From: Hyphococcus sp.
GTDB lineage: Bacteria > Pseudomonadota > Alphaproteobacteria > Caulobacterales > Parvularculaceae
Assembly: GCA_028284345.1 (NCBI GenBank)
Contig: JANQRY010000006.1
Coordinates: 310,001 to 374,000, forward strand
Length of the DNA: 64,000 nt
Reading direction: 5' to 3'
Position numbers and translations under genes: made by a program. Positions within the stretch are counted from its first letter, which is position 1; every line of letters starts with the position of its first letter. The notes beneath the pieces are model-generated. The model was not told where the DNA came from and did no database searches. It worked only from the letters and a program-made list of their open reading frames with translations. This document shows, piece after piece, positions 17,091 through 28,447 of this stretch.

Positions 17091-17945
17091 ATGTACGGAG
17101 TGAAGCGCGGGATTAAGTCGCCGGGGGAATTCGGCTTCATGGATATGTCCGGCCTCGCGCTGGCCGGTTCCGCCGGCATCATCGCGGCGATTATCGCGGA
17201 CTATCAGCAAAAGGGCGAAGCCGCGGCGCTGTTCAAGATCAATGAATGGGTCGTGCAATTTGGCGCGCTGGCCGGTTTCACGGAAATTCCGCTCTGGATG
17301 GTTGTTCTGGGGCTGACGGTGGTCGGCGCCGGCTCGGTCTTCTATTTTCAGCCGATCACGCGGCAGGGCGCCTTTGCGCAAGGGTTCGGTCTCCTCGCCG
17401 TGTTGTTGACCATGACGCCGCCCAATCTCGCCAGCGGCATTGAGGGCATGAACGACAATCTGCCCGGGCTGTCGCCGGCGGCGGCGCGCGAAGCCGCGAT
17501 GGAGCCGCGCATCGTGCGTGCGTCATACGTGCAGGACGACGCACGTCTCGTGCTGGTTCAGGACCCGGAAGAGGCGGCGAAATACGACGTTCATCTGCGC
17601 ATCGTCTTTCCCGAAGGCATACGCGGCGACATTTCAACCATGATGCGTCGCGGCGCCATTCGCGGCCGGTTGCACAACGAACAGACTGACGAGACCTTCA
17701 ACCTGTTCCGCACGACCGAAGGCGCCACCATACGGCGCGAAGGCAATACGCTGTTGTTCCATATCGGCGTGCCGGCGCGCGCCGATGCGGCGCGGCTCTG
17801 GGTCCGGGTCGAGTGCGTGGGATACGCCATTGAGGAACAATCCGCGACGGCGTCGCTGGACGATGTGCTGGAATGGACCGTGGAAATGCGGCCGTCCAAT
17901 ATTCCGCTCGCCGTGCAACGGTTCGGCAAAAGTTACTGGTACTAG
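17091..17945 (+). CDS. Unknown three-helix membrane protein with a periplasmic domain
   Basis: I do not recognise this 284-residue protein. Three hydrophobic segments lie at about residues 22-38, 66-86 and 95-113. A C-terminal region of about 150 residues follows, rich in alternating hydrophobic and charged positions (LVLVQDPEEAAKYDVHLRIVF, LFHIGVPARADAARLWVRVE), which looks like a beta-sandwich, and ends in an aromatic FGKSYWY tail. The ATG at 17091 is preferred over a GTG six bases earlier because AGGAG lies eight bases upstream. Composition matches the chromosome, so this is a lineage gene rather than a recent arrival. Confidence 0.75.
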   Translation: MYGVKRGIKSPGEFGFMDMSGLALAGSAGIIAAIIADYQQKGEAAALFKINEWVVQFGALAGFTEIPLWMVVLGLTVVGAGSVFYFQPITRQGAFAQGFGLLAVLLTMTPPNLASGIEGMNDNLPGLSPAAAREAAMEPRIVRASYVQDDARLVLVQDPEEAAKYDVHLRIVFPEGIRGDISTMMRRGAIRGRLHNEQTDETFNLFRTTEGATIRREGNTLLFHIGVPARADAARLWVRVECVGYAIEEQSATASLDDVLEWTVEMRPSNIPLAVQRFGKSYWY

Positions 17946-17955
17946 GCTCGCCGGA

Positions 17956-20028
<2,073 letters not shown>

Positions 20029-20085
20029 GGTCTGTTCCTTGTTGCTTTGGCGCGGCGCGTGAAATGCGTTGGCGTGTTTAGCGGA

Positions 20086-20976
20086 TCAATCCGCAAGCCC
20101 GCATTGTCGTTTCGCCGCCTTTAACGTGTTCGCCATCAGCATGGCGATGGTCATCGGGCCGACGCCGCCCGGCACTGGCGTAATCGCGCCTGCTGTGTCG
20201 GCTGCTTCAGCGAAGTCGACATCGCCGACGAGTTTTGTTTTGCCTTCGCCTTTTTCCGGCGCGTCGATCCGGTTGATGCCGACGTCAACAACCGTGGCGC
20301 CGGGCTTGATCCAGTCGCCCTTGATCATTTCCGGACGGCCGACGGCGGCGATGACAATATCGGCGGTCCGGACGAGCGCCGGCAGGTCTTTCGTCCGGCT
20401 GTGCGCGATCGTGATGGTGCAGTGCTCGGCGAGGAACAACTGTGCGGCGGGCTTGCCGACAATGTTGGAGCGACCGACGACGACGACATGCTTGCCGGAG
20501 AGATCATCGCCCAGGGTGTCTTTTGCGAGGACGACGCTGCCCGCCGGCGTGCAGGGGATCATCGCCTTGTCGAATTCGCCTGCGTTGAGGCGACCGACAT
20601 TCACGGGATGAAATCCGTCGACGTCCTTTTCCGGCGCGATCAATTCGATGATTTTTGATTCGTCAATATGATCGGGCAGCGGCAACTGCACCAGAATGCC
20701 GTGAACGGACGGATCGCCGTTCAGCGCCTCTATCTCGGCGATGAGATCGGTTTCGGCCGTGTCGGCCGGCAGGACTTTTTGCACGGAGCGAAAACCGATT
20801 TTTTCCGCCGTCTTGCCCTTGTTGCGGACATAGACGGCGCTCGCCGGATCGTCGCCCACGAGCACGACGGCAAGGCAGGGCGGCGACCCTATGGCGTCCG
20901 TGAAGCGCCCGGCCTCATTGGCGAGGTCGCCGGTGAGGCGCGCCGCGATCGCTTTCCCGTCGATTATCCGTGCCAT
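20086..20976 (-). CDS. folD: Bifunctional methylenetetrahydrofolate dehydrogenase / cyclohydrolase
   Basis: The 296-residue enzyme interconverts 5,10-methylene-THF and 10-formyl-THF in the cytosol. Signatures include [14 protein letters not shown] with the catalytic lysine, the [13 protein letters not shown] block, [15 protein letters not shown] for the dinucleotide, and [15 protein letters not shown] near the C-terminus. The frame is open upstream, but the ATG at 20976 gives the family-typical start [11 protein letters not shown]. The formate dehydrogenase operon begins 189 bases away in the opposite direction, so one-carbon genes are grouped here. Confidence 0.96.
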   Translation of the reverse strand: MARIIDGKAIAARLTGDLANEAGRFTDAIGSPPCLAVVLVGDDPASAVYVRNKGKTAEKIGFRSVQKVLPADTAETDLIAEIEALNGDPSVHGILVQLPLPDHIDESKIIELIAPEKDVDGFHPVNVGRLNAGEFDKAMIPCTPAGSVVLAKDTLGDDLSGKHVVVVGRSNIVGKPAAQLFLAEHCTITIAHSRTKDLPALVRTADIVIAAVGRPEMIKGDWIKPGATVVDVGINRIDAPEKGEGKTKLVGDVDFAEAADTAGAITPVPGGVGPMTIAMLMANTLKAAKRQCGLAD

Positions 20977-21165
20977 ACGCGTTGATCGTCTCTCGTCTGC
21001 GCTCTGATCCCGTGCGCGATAGCGCAAAGCGCAGCGTAACGGAACCTCATAGCGGGACATTGCGCAGCCGGATCCGCCGCCGGTGCGTCAAAGGCGCCGC
21101 GGGCGCCGAATTTCGCCGGCGCGGGGCTTGTGCTAGCCTCTGCGCCAGTCTCGGCATAGGGTGTA

Positions 21166-21648
21166 ATGGCCATACTAATCGACAATACCGATGAAGCGGC
21201 GGTCCGCGATATCTGCGCACGGCATGGCGACCGCCCCGACGCGCTGCTCGAAATTCTCCACAGCGTGCAGGGCGACGTCGGCTATTTGCCAAGCGGCGTG
21301 CTGCGCATCGTGGCTGACGCCCTCAATATTTCCCGCGCGGAAATCCACGGCGTTGCGACTTTTTATCACGATTTCCGTCACGATCCGCCGGCCGACCATG
21401 CGATCGGGCTCTGCCGCGCCGAGGCGTGCCAGGCGGTCGGGTCGGAAGACCTCGCCGCCCATGCGGAGAAGCGGCTCGACGCCAAGACCGGCGCGCGCGC
21501 CGCCGACGGCAAGATCGACCTTGAGGCGGTTTACTGCCTCGGCAATTGTGCGCTCGGGCCCGCCGCGATGGTTGACGGCCGGCTCTATGGGCGCATGACG
21601 CCGGAAAAATTCGACAGGCTTGTCGCGGATCTGGAAGGAGAAGCGTAG
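21166..21648 (+). CDS. fdsG: NAD-dependent formate dehydrogenase gamma subunit
   Basis: A 160-residue NuoE-like subunit with a [2Fe-2S] cluster bound by C-x4-C in CRAEAC and C-x3-C in CLGNC. It has the usual helical front part with LHSVQGDVGYLPSGVL. In the soluble FdsABG complex it relays electrons between the FdsA iron-sulphur chain and the FMN of FdsB. It is the first gene of the fds operon, and its TAG stop shares a base with the fdsB GTG start. Assignment as FdsG rather than NuoE rests on the following FdsB, FdsA and FdhD genes. Confidence 0.93.
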   Translation: MAILIDNTDEAAVRDICARHGDRPDALLEILHSVQGDVGYLPSGVLRIVADALNISRAEIHGVATFYHDFRHDPPADHAIGLCRAEACQAVGSEDLAAHAEKRLDAKTGARAADGKIDLEAVYCLGNCALGPAAMVDGRLYGRMTPEKFDRLVADLEGEA

Positions 21649-23183
21649 TGGCCGAGCCTGTTCGAATATTCGTCCCTTGCGACGCCGCGGCCCTGTCCGT
21701 GGGCGCCGACGACATCGCCGCGGCGATCGCCGACGAAGCTGCGCGCCGCGGCGTCGATGTGACGATCGTGCGCAACGGATCGCGCGGCATGTTGTGGCTG
21801 GAGCCGCTCGTCGAGGTTGAAACGCCGGAGGGCCGCATCGCCTACGGTCCGGTTGAGGCGGGGGACGTCGCGTCCTTGTTCGACGCCGGCTTCCTGGAGG
21901 GCGGCGCGCACGACCTTGCGCACGGGCCCACGGAAGACATTCCTTACTTCGCCAGACAGGAACGGCTGACCTTTGCCCGGTGCGGCGTCATCGATCCGCT
22001 GGACCTTAATGAGTATGAGGCGCATGGCGGACTGGCGGGTCTGCGCAAGGCGCTTGAAATCAATCCGCCCGACATCGTGGAGGCCGTGACTGCGTCTGGT
22101 TTGCGCGGGCGCGGCGGCGCCGGCTTTCCGACCGGCGTTAAATGGAAAACGGCGGCGGAGCAGGACGCCGATCAGAAATACATCTGTTGCAACGCTGACG
22201 AAGGCGACAGCGGCACCTTTGCCGACCGCATGCTGATGGAAGGCGATCCGTTTTCGCTCATCGAAGGCATGGTCATCGCCGGCCTCGCCGTTGGCGCGAG
22301 CGAAGGATACATCTATCTGCGTTCGGAATATCCGCATGCGGCGGCGACCTTGCGCAAAGCGATTGCTCTGTGGGAGGAGGCCGGCCTTTCCGGCCGCTGC
22401 GACGATGGTTCGCCGCGCTTCACGCTCCATTTCAGAATGGGCGCCGGCGCCTATATCTGCGGCGAAGAGTCGTCCATGCTGGAGAGCCTTGAAGGCAAGC
22501 GCGGGCAGGTTCGGGCGAAACCGCCGATCCCGGCGATCGCCGGCCTTTTTGGCAAGCCGACCATCGTCAATAACGTGCTCACGCTCGCTGCTGTGCCGGA
22601 TATTCTGTCCAGGGGCGCGGACCATTATAAAAATTACGGCATGGGCCGGTCTCGCGGTACGCAGGCGTTTCAGCTTGGCGGCGACGTTGCCCGCGGCGGT
22701 CTCGTCGAAAAAGCCTTCGGCGTCACCCTGCGCGAACTCGTCGAGGATTTCGGCGGCGGCACGCATTCCGGTACCCCCGTACGCGCCGTGCAGGCGGGCG
22801 GGCCGCTGGGCGCCTATATTCCTGTTTCGGGATTCGATGTCGAAATGGATTACGAAGCGCTGGCGGCGCAGGGCGCCATGCTCGGCCATGGGGGCGTCGT
22901 CGTCTTCAACGACAGCGTCGACATGGCGCAGCAAGCCCGCTTCGCCATGGCGTTCTGCGAGATTGAATCCTGCGGCAAGTGCACGCCCTGCCGAATTGGC
23001 GCGGTGCGCGGCAAGGAAACCATCGACAAGATTATGGCCGGCGATAATCGGGCGGAAAACTTGGCAATTTTAGAGGATTTGTGCGATCTTATGACCGATG
23101 GATCGCTCTGCGCCATGGGCGGGCTGACGCCGATGCCGGTGCAGAGCGCGGTTAAACATTTCCCGGAAGACTTTAGCGGCTAA
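21648..23183 (+). CDS. fdsB: NAD-dependent formate dehydrogenase beta subunit
   Basis: This 511-residue NuoF-like subunit oxidises FMNH2 with NAD+. The FMN and NAD motifs GLRGRGGAGFPTGVKW, NADEGDSGTFADR and GAGAYICGEESSMLESLEGK are present. The [4Fe-4S] site is ESCGKCTPCRIG with a later cysteine in GSLCAMGG. An N-terminal region of about 100 residues (thioredoxin-like fold) precedes the NuoF core, as in other FdsB proteins. Starts at a GTG overlapping the fdsG stop; fdsA follows 35 bases later. Confidence 0.94.
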   Translation: MAEPVRIFVPCDAAALSVGADDIAAAIADEAARRGVDVTIVRNGSRGMLWLEPLVEVETPEGRIAYGPVEAGDVASLFDAGFLEGGAHDLAHGPTEDIPYFARQERLTFARCGVIDPLDLNEYEAHGGLAGLRKALEINPPDIVEAVTASGLRGRGGAGFPTGVKWKTAAEQDADQKYICCNADEGDSGTFADRMLMEGDPFSLIEGMVIAGLAVGASEGYIYLRSEYPHAAATLRKAIALWEEAGLSGRCDDGSPRFTLHFRMGAGAYICGEESSMLESLEGKRGQVRAKPPIPAIAGLFGKPTIVNNVLTLAAVPDILSRGADHYKNYGMGRSRGTQAFQLGGDVARGGLVEKAFGVTLRELVEDFGGGTHSGTPVRAVQAGGPLGAYIPVSGFDVEMDYEALAAQGAMLGHGGVVVFNDSVDMAQQARFAMAFCEIESCGKCTPCRIGAVRGKETIDKIMAGDNRAENLAILEDLCDLMTDGSLCAMGGLTPMPVQSAVKHFPEDFSG

Positions 23184-23218
23184 GGATTGGGACGGATAGA
23201 GACCGGGCGAGGACGCAA

Positions 23219-26059
23219 GTGGCGATACTGAAGGAAAAAGACTACGGCACGCCGAAGGCGGATTCAGACGAATTCGTCACGGCCGAGATCGACGGGTTCT
23301 CGGTGACGGCGCCGAAAGGCACGTCGGTGATGCGTGCGGCGAACGAGATCGGCGTCGCCGTGCCCAAACTTTGCGCGACGGATTCGGTAAAGGCGTTCGG
23401 CTCCTGCCGCTTGTGCCTCGTGGAGATCAAGGGCCGCAAGGGAACGCCCGCCTCCTGCACGACGCTGCTTGAAGACGGCATGAAAGTTCGCACCCAGACG
23501 GACCGGCTCGCCAAGCTTCGCCGCGGCGTGATGGAGCTTTATATTTCCGATCACCCGCTTGATTGCCTCACCTGTTCCGATAATGGCGACTGCGAGCTGC
23601 AGGACATGGCCGGCGTCGTCGGCCTGCGCGACGTGCGCTACGGCTATGACGGGGACAATCACACCCAGTCGGCGAAGGACGAGAGCAATCCCTATTTCAC
23701 CTATGACCCGTCGAAATGCATTGTCTGCTCGCGCTGTGTCCGGGCCTGCGATGAATTGCAAGGGACGCTCGCCCTGACGATTGAGGGACGGGGTTTTGAA
23801 TCGCGCGTGGCGCCCTCCATGGGTGAAAGCTTTTTCGACTCCGAATGCGTTTCCTGCGGCGCCTGCGTGCAGGCCTGCCCCACGGCGACCTTGCAGGAAA
23901 ACGGCGTCATCGAGCACGGCGTGCCGGATCGCACCGTTTTAACGACCTGTGCCTATTGCGGCGTCGGCTGTTCCTTCAAGGCGGAACTCAAGGGCGATCA
24001 GGTTGTCCGCATGGTCCCTTACAAGGACGGCAAGGCCAATCACGGTCATTCCTGCGTCAAAGGCCGGTTCGCTTTCGGCTATGCGACCCATAAGGAGCGC
24101 ATCACCGATCCGATGATCCGCGACAAGATCACCGATCCGTGGCGGGTCGTGTCCTGGGACGAGGCGATTTCCCACGCCGCCAAGCGTTTGAAAGAGACGC
24201 AGGCCAAACACGGGCGCAAGTCGATCGGTGCGATTACGTCCTCGCGCTGCACGGCGGAGGAAGTCTGGCTTGTCCAGAAGCTCGTGCGCACGGCCTTCTC
24301 CAACAACAACATCGATACCTGTGCGCGGGTCTGTCACTCGCCGACCGGATATGGCCTCAAACAGACCTACGGCACGTCGGCGGGCACGCAGGACTTTGAC
24401 AGCGTCATGGAGGCCGACGTCATCCTGGTGATCGGCGCTAACCCAACGGACGCGCACCCGGTTTTTGCCTCGCAGATGAAACGGCGCTTGCGTCAGGGCG
24501 CGAAACTCATCGTCGCCGATCCGCGCGCGATTGATCTCGTGCGCTCGCCCCATATCGAGGCGGCCTATCATTTGCCGTTGCTGCCGGGGACGAATGTCGC
24601 CCTCATCAATGCCTTCGCCCATGTCGCCGCGACGGAGGGCTTGCTTGACGACGACTTCGTCAAGGCGCGCTGCGATCTGCCGTCGTTCAAGGAGTGGCTC
24701 GACTTTATCGCCGGCGCGGAAAATTCTCCGGAAGCAGTGTCAAAGATTACCGGCGTGCCGGCCGAAGATATTCGCGCCGCGGCGCGGCTTTACGCGTCGG
24801 GCGGCAAGGCCGCGATTTATTACGGTCTCGGCGTGACGGAGCACAGCCAGGGCTCGACCATGGTGATGGGCATGGCCAATCTCGCCATGGCCACGGGCAA
24901 TATCGGCCGGCGCGGCGTCGGCGTGAACCCCTTGCGCGGTCAGAACAACGTGCAAGGGTCTTGCGACATGGGATCGTTCCCGCACGAACTGTCGGACTAC
25001 CGGCCGGTCGCTGACGACGATGCGCGCGGGCTCTTTGAAAAAGCCTGGGGCGTTTCGATGGATAACGAGCCCGGCTACCGCATTCCCAACATGTTCGACG
25101 AAGCCTGCGGCGGTTCGTTCAAGGGCATGTACATTCAAGGGGAAGACGTCGCCCAGTCCGATCCCGACACGCATCACGTCGAAGCGGCGCTGAAAGCGCT
25201 TGATATTCTGATTGTTCAGGACCTCTTCCTTAACGAGACGGCGCGTTTTGCCCATGTTTTCCTGCCGGGCACGTCGTTCCTTGAAAAAGACGGCACGTTC
25301 ATCAACGCCGAGCGGCGCATTAACCGCGTGCGCCCGGTCATGAAATCGAAAACCGGCAAGGAAGAATGGGAGGTGACGCAAGACCTTTCCCGCGCGCTCG
25401 GTTATGAGATGGGCCATCAGTCCGCCTCCGACATTATGGACGAGATCGCGGCGCTGACGCCCTCCTTTCGCAACGTGTCGTTTAAGACGCTGGACGAAAA
25501 GGGATCGGTGCAATGGCCGTGCAATGACGATACGCCGGACGGCACGCCGATCATGCATGTGGACGAATTTGTCCGCGGCAAGGGACTTTTCGTGATTACG
25601 GAATTCGCGCCCACGGAAGAAAAAACCAGCCGCAAGTTTCCGCTCATTCTTACGACGGGCCGCATTTTGAGCCAGTACAATGTCGGCGCGCAGACACGGC
25701 GGACGGAAAATGTCGACTGGTGGGAAGAAGATGTTCTGGAGATCCATCCGTCGGACGCCGAAACCCGCGGCATTCGCGAGGGGCAGTGGGTGTCCATTCG
25801 CTCGCGCAAGGGCGAAACCGCCCTTCGCGCGCAGATTTCCGAGCGCATGCAGCCGGGCGTCGTCTATACGACCTTCCACCACCCGGAATCCGGCGCCAAT
25901 GTGGTGACGACGGAGCTGTCGGACTGGGCGACGCAATGTCCCGAATACAAAGTGACTGCTGTTCAAGTAGCGCCGGCCAATCACAAATCCGATTGGCAGA
26001 ACGCCTATGATGCGGAAACGCCGGGGCAGCGCAAGATCGAGAACGTCCCGGCGGAATAA
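23219..26059 (+). CDS. fdsA: NAD-dependent formate dehydrogenase alpha (catalytic) subunit
   Basis: The 946-residue molybdenum subunit oxidises formate to CO2. From the N-terminus it holds a [2Fe-2S] plant-type ferredoxin domain (GSCRLCLVEIKG), a His/Cys-ligated [4Fe-4S] site (HPLDCLTCSDNGDCELQ), two ferredoxin clusters (CIVCSRCVRAC and CVSCGACVQAC), the proximal cluster CAYCGVGCSF and a bis-MGD-binding core. The metal ligand is Cys, not Sec, in CARVCHSPTGYGL with the conserved following His. A molydopterin dinucleotide-binding domain closes the protein. The start is GTG. The stop overlaps fdhD by one base. Confidence 0.95.
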   Translation: MAILKEKDYGTPKADSDEFVTAEIDGFSVTAPKGTSVMRAANEIGVAVPKLCATDSVKAFGSCRLCLVEIKGRKGTPASCTTLLEDGMKVRTQTDRLAKLRRGVMELYISDHPLDCLTCSDNGDCELQDMAGVVGLRDVRYGYDGDNHTQSAKDESNPYFTYDPSKCIVCSRCVRACDELQGTLALTIEGRGFESRVAPSMGESFFDSECVSCGACVQACPTATLQENGVIEHGVPDRTVLTTCAYCGVGCSFKAELKGDQVVRMVPYKDGKANHGHSCVKGRFAFGYATHKERITDPMIRDKITDPWRVVSWDEAISHAAKRLKETQAKHGRKSIGAITSSRCTAEEVWLVQKLVRTAFSNNNIDTCARVCHSPTGYGLKQTYGTSAGTQDFDSVMEADVILVIGANPTDAHPVFASQMKRRLRQGAKLIVADPRAIDLVRSPHIEAAYHLPLLPGTNVALINAFAHVAATEGLLDDDFVKARCDLPSFKEWLDFIAGAENSPEAVSKITGVPAEDIRAAARLYASGGKAAIYYGLGVTEHSQGSTMVMGMANLAMATGNIGRRGVGVNPLRGQNNVQGSCDMGSFPHELSDYRPVADDDARGLFEKAWGVSMDNEPGYRIPNMFDEACGGSFKGMYIQGEDVAQSDPDTHHVEAALKALDILIVQDLFLNETARFAHVFLPGTSFLEKDGTFINAERRINRVRPVMKSKTGKEEWEVTQDLSRALGYEMGHQSASDIMDEIAALTPSFRNVSFKTLDEKGSVQWPCNDDTPDGTPIMHVDEFVRGKGLFVITEFAPTEEKTSRKFPLILTTGRILSQYNVGAQTRRTENVDWWEEDVLEIHPSDAETRGIREGQWVSIRSRKGETALRAQISERMQPGVVYTTFHHPESGANVVTTELSDWATQCPEYKVTAVQVAPANHKSDWQNAYDAETPGQRKIENVPAE

Positions 26060-26850
26060 TGTTTCCCGTAAAAACGATCGGCGCGCCGCCGCCAACCGAT
26101 AGCGATATCACGGTGTCGGGCGGCGGCGTTTGGCGGATTCCGGAGGAAACGCCGACGGCCATTGTTTATAACCGGCGCAATTACGCGGTGATGCTCGCGA
26201 CGCCGCAGGACATGGCGGATTTCGCTACCGGGTTTTCGCTGTCGGAAAAGGTCATCGACGACGTTTCGGATATTCGGGCGCTCGATATTCTTTATACGGA
26301 TCGCGGCGTCGATCTGCGTATCAGCATCGACGATGATCGCCTGGAGCGGCTCGATATTCGCCAGCGCCGGCGCACCCTGCCGGGCAATGTGGGCTGCGGG
26401 CTGTGCGGGCTTGAAAACGCCGATGCGCTGTTTGAACCGTTGCCGCCTGTCGCCGCGACACAAGCATCAATTGACCCCGCGGTTATCGAGGCGGCGTTCA
26501 CGGCGCTCGGCGCGCATCAGAACCTCAACGCCCGCACCCGGTCGGTGCACGGCGCCGCCTGGGCGGGTCTTGACGGCGGCATTCTCCATCTGCGTGAGGA
26601 TGTCGGGCGCCATAACGCCCTCGACAAACTCCTCGGCGCGCTGGCGCTCGGAAAAACCGACATGAAAAACGGCTTTGTCGTCATGTCGAGCCGTTGCTCC
26701 TATGAGATTGTTCAGAAAGCGGCGGTCTGCGGCGCTACGGCCGTGGCGTCGATATCGGCGCCGACCCTGTTCGCCGCGCGCAAGGCGGCGGAGGCTAATA
26801 TGGCGCTCTATACGGCCGGGCCGGAAGGCGCTGTTCGCATCTCTGGCTAG
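26059..26850 (+). CDS. fdhD: Formate dehydrogenase accessory sulfurtransferase FdhD
   Basis: A 263-residue FdhD, which passes sulphur from IscS to the molybdenum cofactor of formate dehydrogenase. The redox loop reads GCGLCGLEN, matching the family C-x-x-C pair. VHGAAWAG and EDVGRHNALDKLLG are strong family motifs, and the C-terminal part has SSRCSYEIVQKAA. Its ATG overlaps the fdsA stop (TAATG), ensuring co-translation. Its stop overlaps that of the convergent MobA-like gene by 4 bases. The small delta subunit FdsD, often next in this operon, is absent here. Confidence 0.94.
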   Translation: MFPVKTIGAPPPTDSDITVSGGGVWRIPEETPTAIVYNRRNYAVMLATPQDMADFATGFSLSEKVIDDVSDIRALDILYTDRGVDLRISIDDDRLERLDIRQRRRTLPGNVGCGLCGLENADALFEPLPPVAATQASIDPAVIEAAFTALGAHQNLNARTRSVHGAAWAGLDGGILHLREDVGRHNALDKLLGALALGKTDMKNGFVVMSSRCSYEIVQKAAVCGATAVASISAPTLFAARKAAEANMALYTAGPEGAVRISG

Positions 26851-27431
26851 CCGCGCAAAAAGTCCGCCGGATCGTCAAAGTCGACAACCACGCCTTCGTC
26901 ATCGACAGGCGCGGCGGTGAAACACGTCTCGTGTTTTCCGATCACCGCGCTGGCGCCGCGGTCGCCCTTCAAGGCGCTGAGTTCCGGCAAGTAGACGGTT
27001 GAAAACACAACCGGGTGACCGCGTCGGGTTTTGTAGGTGGGCGCGATGATGGCGTTGGGCGCGGCGGTCTCGCAAATCGCCAGCAGCGCGGCGATCGTTG
27101 TTTTCTCAATCAGCGGCATGTCGCCTAGGGCGATCATCAGCCCGTCTGCGTCATCGCGGCAGTGGTTGGCCGCCAGCGCGATGGAACTCGCCATGCCGTC
27201 GTCCGCGGCGTTGTTTTTCAACACGTCAAAGCCGAAGTCGCGGCAGATAGCGGCAATGGGGGACGTTCCGCGACGGACAATGGCGAGGCGCTGCGAAACG
27301 GGCGCGGATTGAAACGCATCGAGCGCGCCGGCGAGCAACGGCCGCCCGCGCCAGGGGGCGAGCAGTTTATCGTCGTTGCCGAACCGGCGGGACGCGCCGG
27401 CGGCGAGGACAACGAGCGAAATACGCTTCAT
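26847..27431 (-). CDS. MobA/MocA-like molybdenum cofactor nucleotidyltransferase
   Basis: The 194-residue protein starts with VVLAAGASRRFGNDDKLLAPW, the nucleotide-binding signature of the MobA/MocA/IspD-like fold, and has GDMPLIEKTTI with the metal-binding Asp and RRGHPVVFS as in MocA. MobA adds GMP and MocA adds CMP to molybdopterin; sequence motifs lean to the MocA-like family, while the neighbouring bis-MGD formate dehydrogenase would need GMP. The frame is open far upstream, but the ATG at 27431 overlaps the XdhC stop (ATGA) and gives the typical start. It forms an operon with the XdhC gene. Confidence 0.85.
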   Translation of the reverse strand: MKRISLVVLAAGASRRFGNDDKLLAPWRGRPLLAGALDAFQSAPVSQRLAIVRRGTSPIAAICRDFGFDVLKNNAADDGMASSIALAANHCRDDADGLMIALGDMPLIEKTTIAALLAICETAAPNAIIAPTYKTRRGHPVVFSTVYLPELSALKGDRGASAVIGKHETCFTAAPVDDEGVVVDFDDPADFLRG

Positions 27432-28357
27432 GGCCGGTCGGCGCGCCGGCGTTTCACGATTTCCGCCAGGATGGATAGAGCGATTTCGTTTGGGTTCGAT
27501 GCGCCGATATCGAGCCCGACGGGCCCGTGAATCGCCGACGGCGCCTGACGCGTTGGCGGCAGCGCGGCGAGCGCGTCGAGGCGCAGTTGATGAGTCTGAC
27601 GGCTGCCGAGGGCGCCGATATAGTCGGTATCCGCATTGAGTGCCGCGTGAAGAATGGGCGCCTCCCATTCATGTTCATGAAACAGCGTCACGACTGCCGT
27701 AAACTTGTCTATTTCGAGGGCGTCAAAATCCGCCTCGCGATGAATGGGCCGCCCGGCGATGTTCGCGCCGCTTAAAAATTCCAGCGCGTCGGCGTCAGGG
27801 CTGAAGGCTGTGACGTCGAAACCCGCCTGACGCGCAATGGTGCAGAACGCAATCAGGTTGGCGCCTTCGCCGAATGCGAGGATCCGGTAATCGGGATCGT
27901 ATTTTGTTACAAAGGCGTTTGGGGATTGCGTTTCCGGCGCGCTGTCGGAGATTTGCGACGTCATCGTCTCCAGATCGATCGTCATAAAGGCTGTTCGCCG
28001 TTCGCCGTGTAGGGCGGAGACGCCCTCAACCACCGCCGCCGCGTCTTTTGTATTGAACAGGAGGTCAATGCCGGAACCGCAGGGCAGGACCACGTCGAGA
28101 TAGGGCGAACCGGCGCCGTACCGCACGATTTTGTTTTCGCGCGCCTTCATGCACTGAAGTGCTTCCTCGACGATCGCTTTTTCCGCGCAGCCGCCGGTGA
28201 TCATGCCTGCGGACCGTCCGTCCGAGGCAACGCCGATCATGGCGCCCACTGGTCGCGGCGACGAACCGTCAACATGGACCAGCGTAACGACGGCAATGCG
28301 GCATCCCTCGTCAACGAAGCGAGCGAGCTGTCCGAATACGTTTTCGACAAATACCAT
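27428..28357 (-). CDS. XdhC/CoxI family molybdoenzyme maturation protein
   Basis: A 309-residue protein with the N-terminal XdhC/CoxI domain (VTLVHVDGSSPRPVGAMIGV, then ITGGCAEKAIVEEAL with the conserved cysteine) and a C-terminal Rossmann XdhC domain ending in GPVGLDIGASNPNEIALSI. Family members bind molybdenum cofactor and aid its sulphuration and insertion into xanthine-dehydrogenase-type enzymes. None of those enzymes is in the window. The ATG at 28357 was chosen over a TTG 51 bases upstream. Translationally coupled to the MobA-like gene. Confidence 0.88.
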   Translation of the reverse strand: MVFVENVFGQLARFVDEGCRIAVVTLVHVDGSSPRPVGAMIGVASDGRSAGMITGGCAEKAIVEEALQCMKARENKIVRYGAGSPYLDVVLPCGSGIDLLFNTKDAAAVVEGVSALHGERRTAFMTIDLETMTSQISDSAPETQSPNAFVTKYDPDYRILAFGEGANLIAFCTIARQAGFDVTAFSPDADALEFLSGANIAGRPIHREADFDALEIDKFTAVVTLFHEHEWEAPILHAALNADTDYIGALGSRQTHQLRLDALAALPPTRQAPSAIHGPVGLDIGASNPNEIALSILAEIVKRRRADRP

Positions 28358-28447
28358 GGACTGCAAAAAGCCTTTTCCGATTGAAACGCGCGTCACCGAT
28401 TGCCGCAAAGGGCGGGCCCCATGTCAAGGCGGCGTTTTCTCAGGCGT

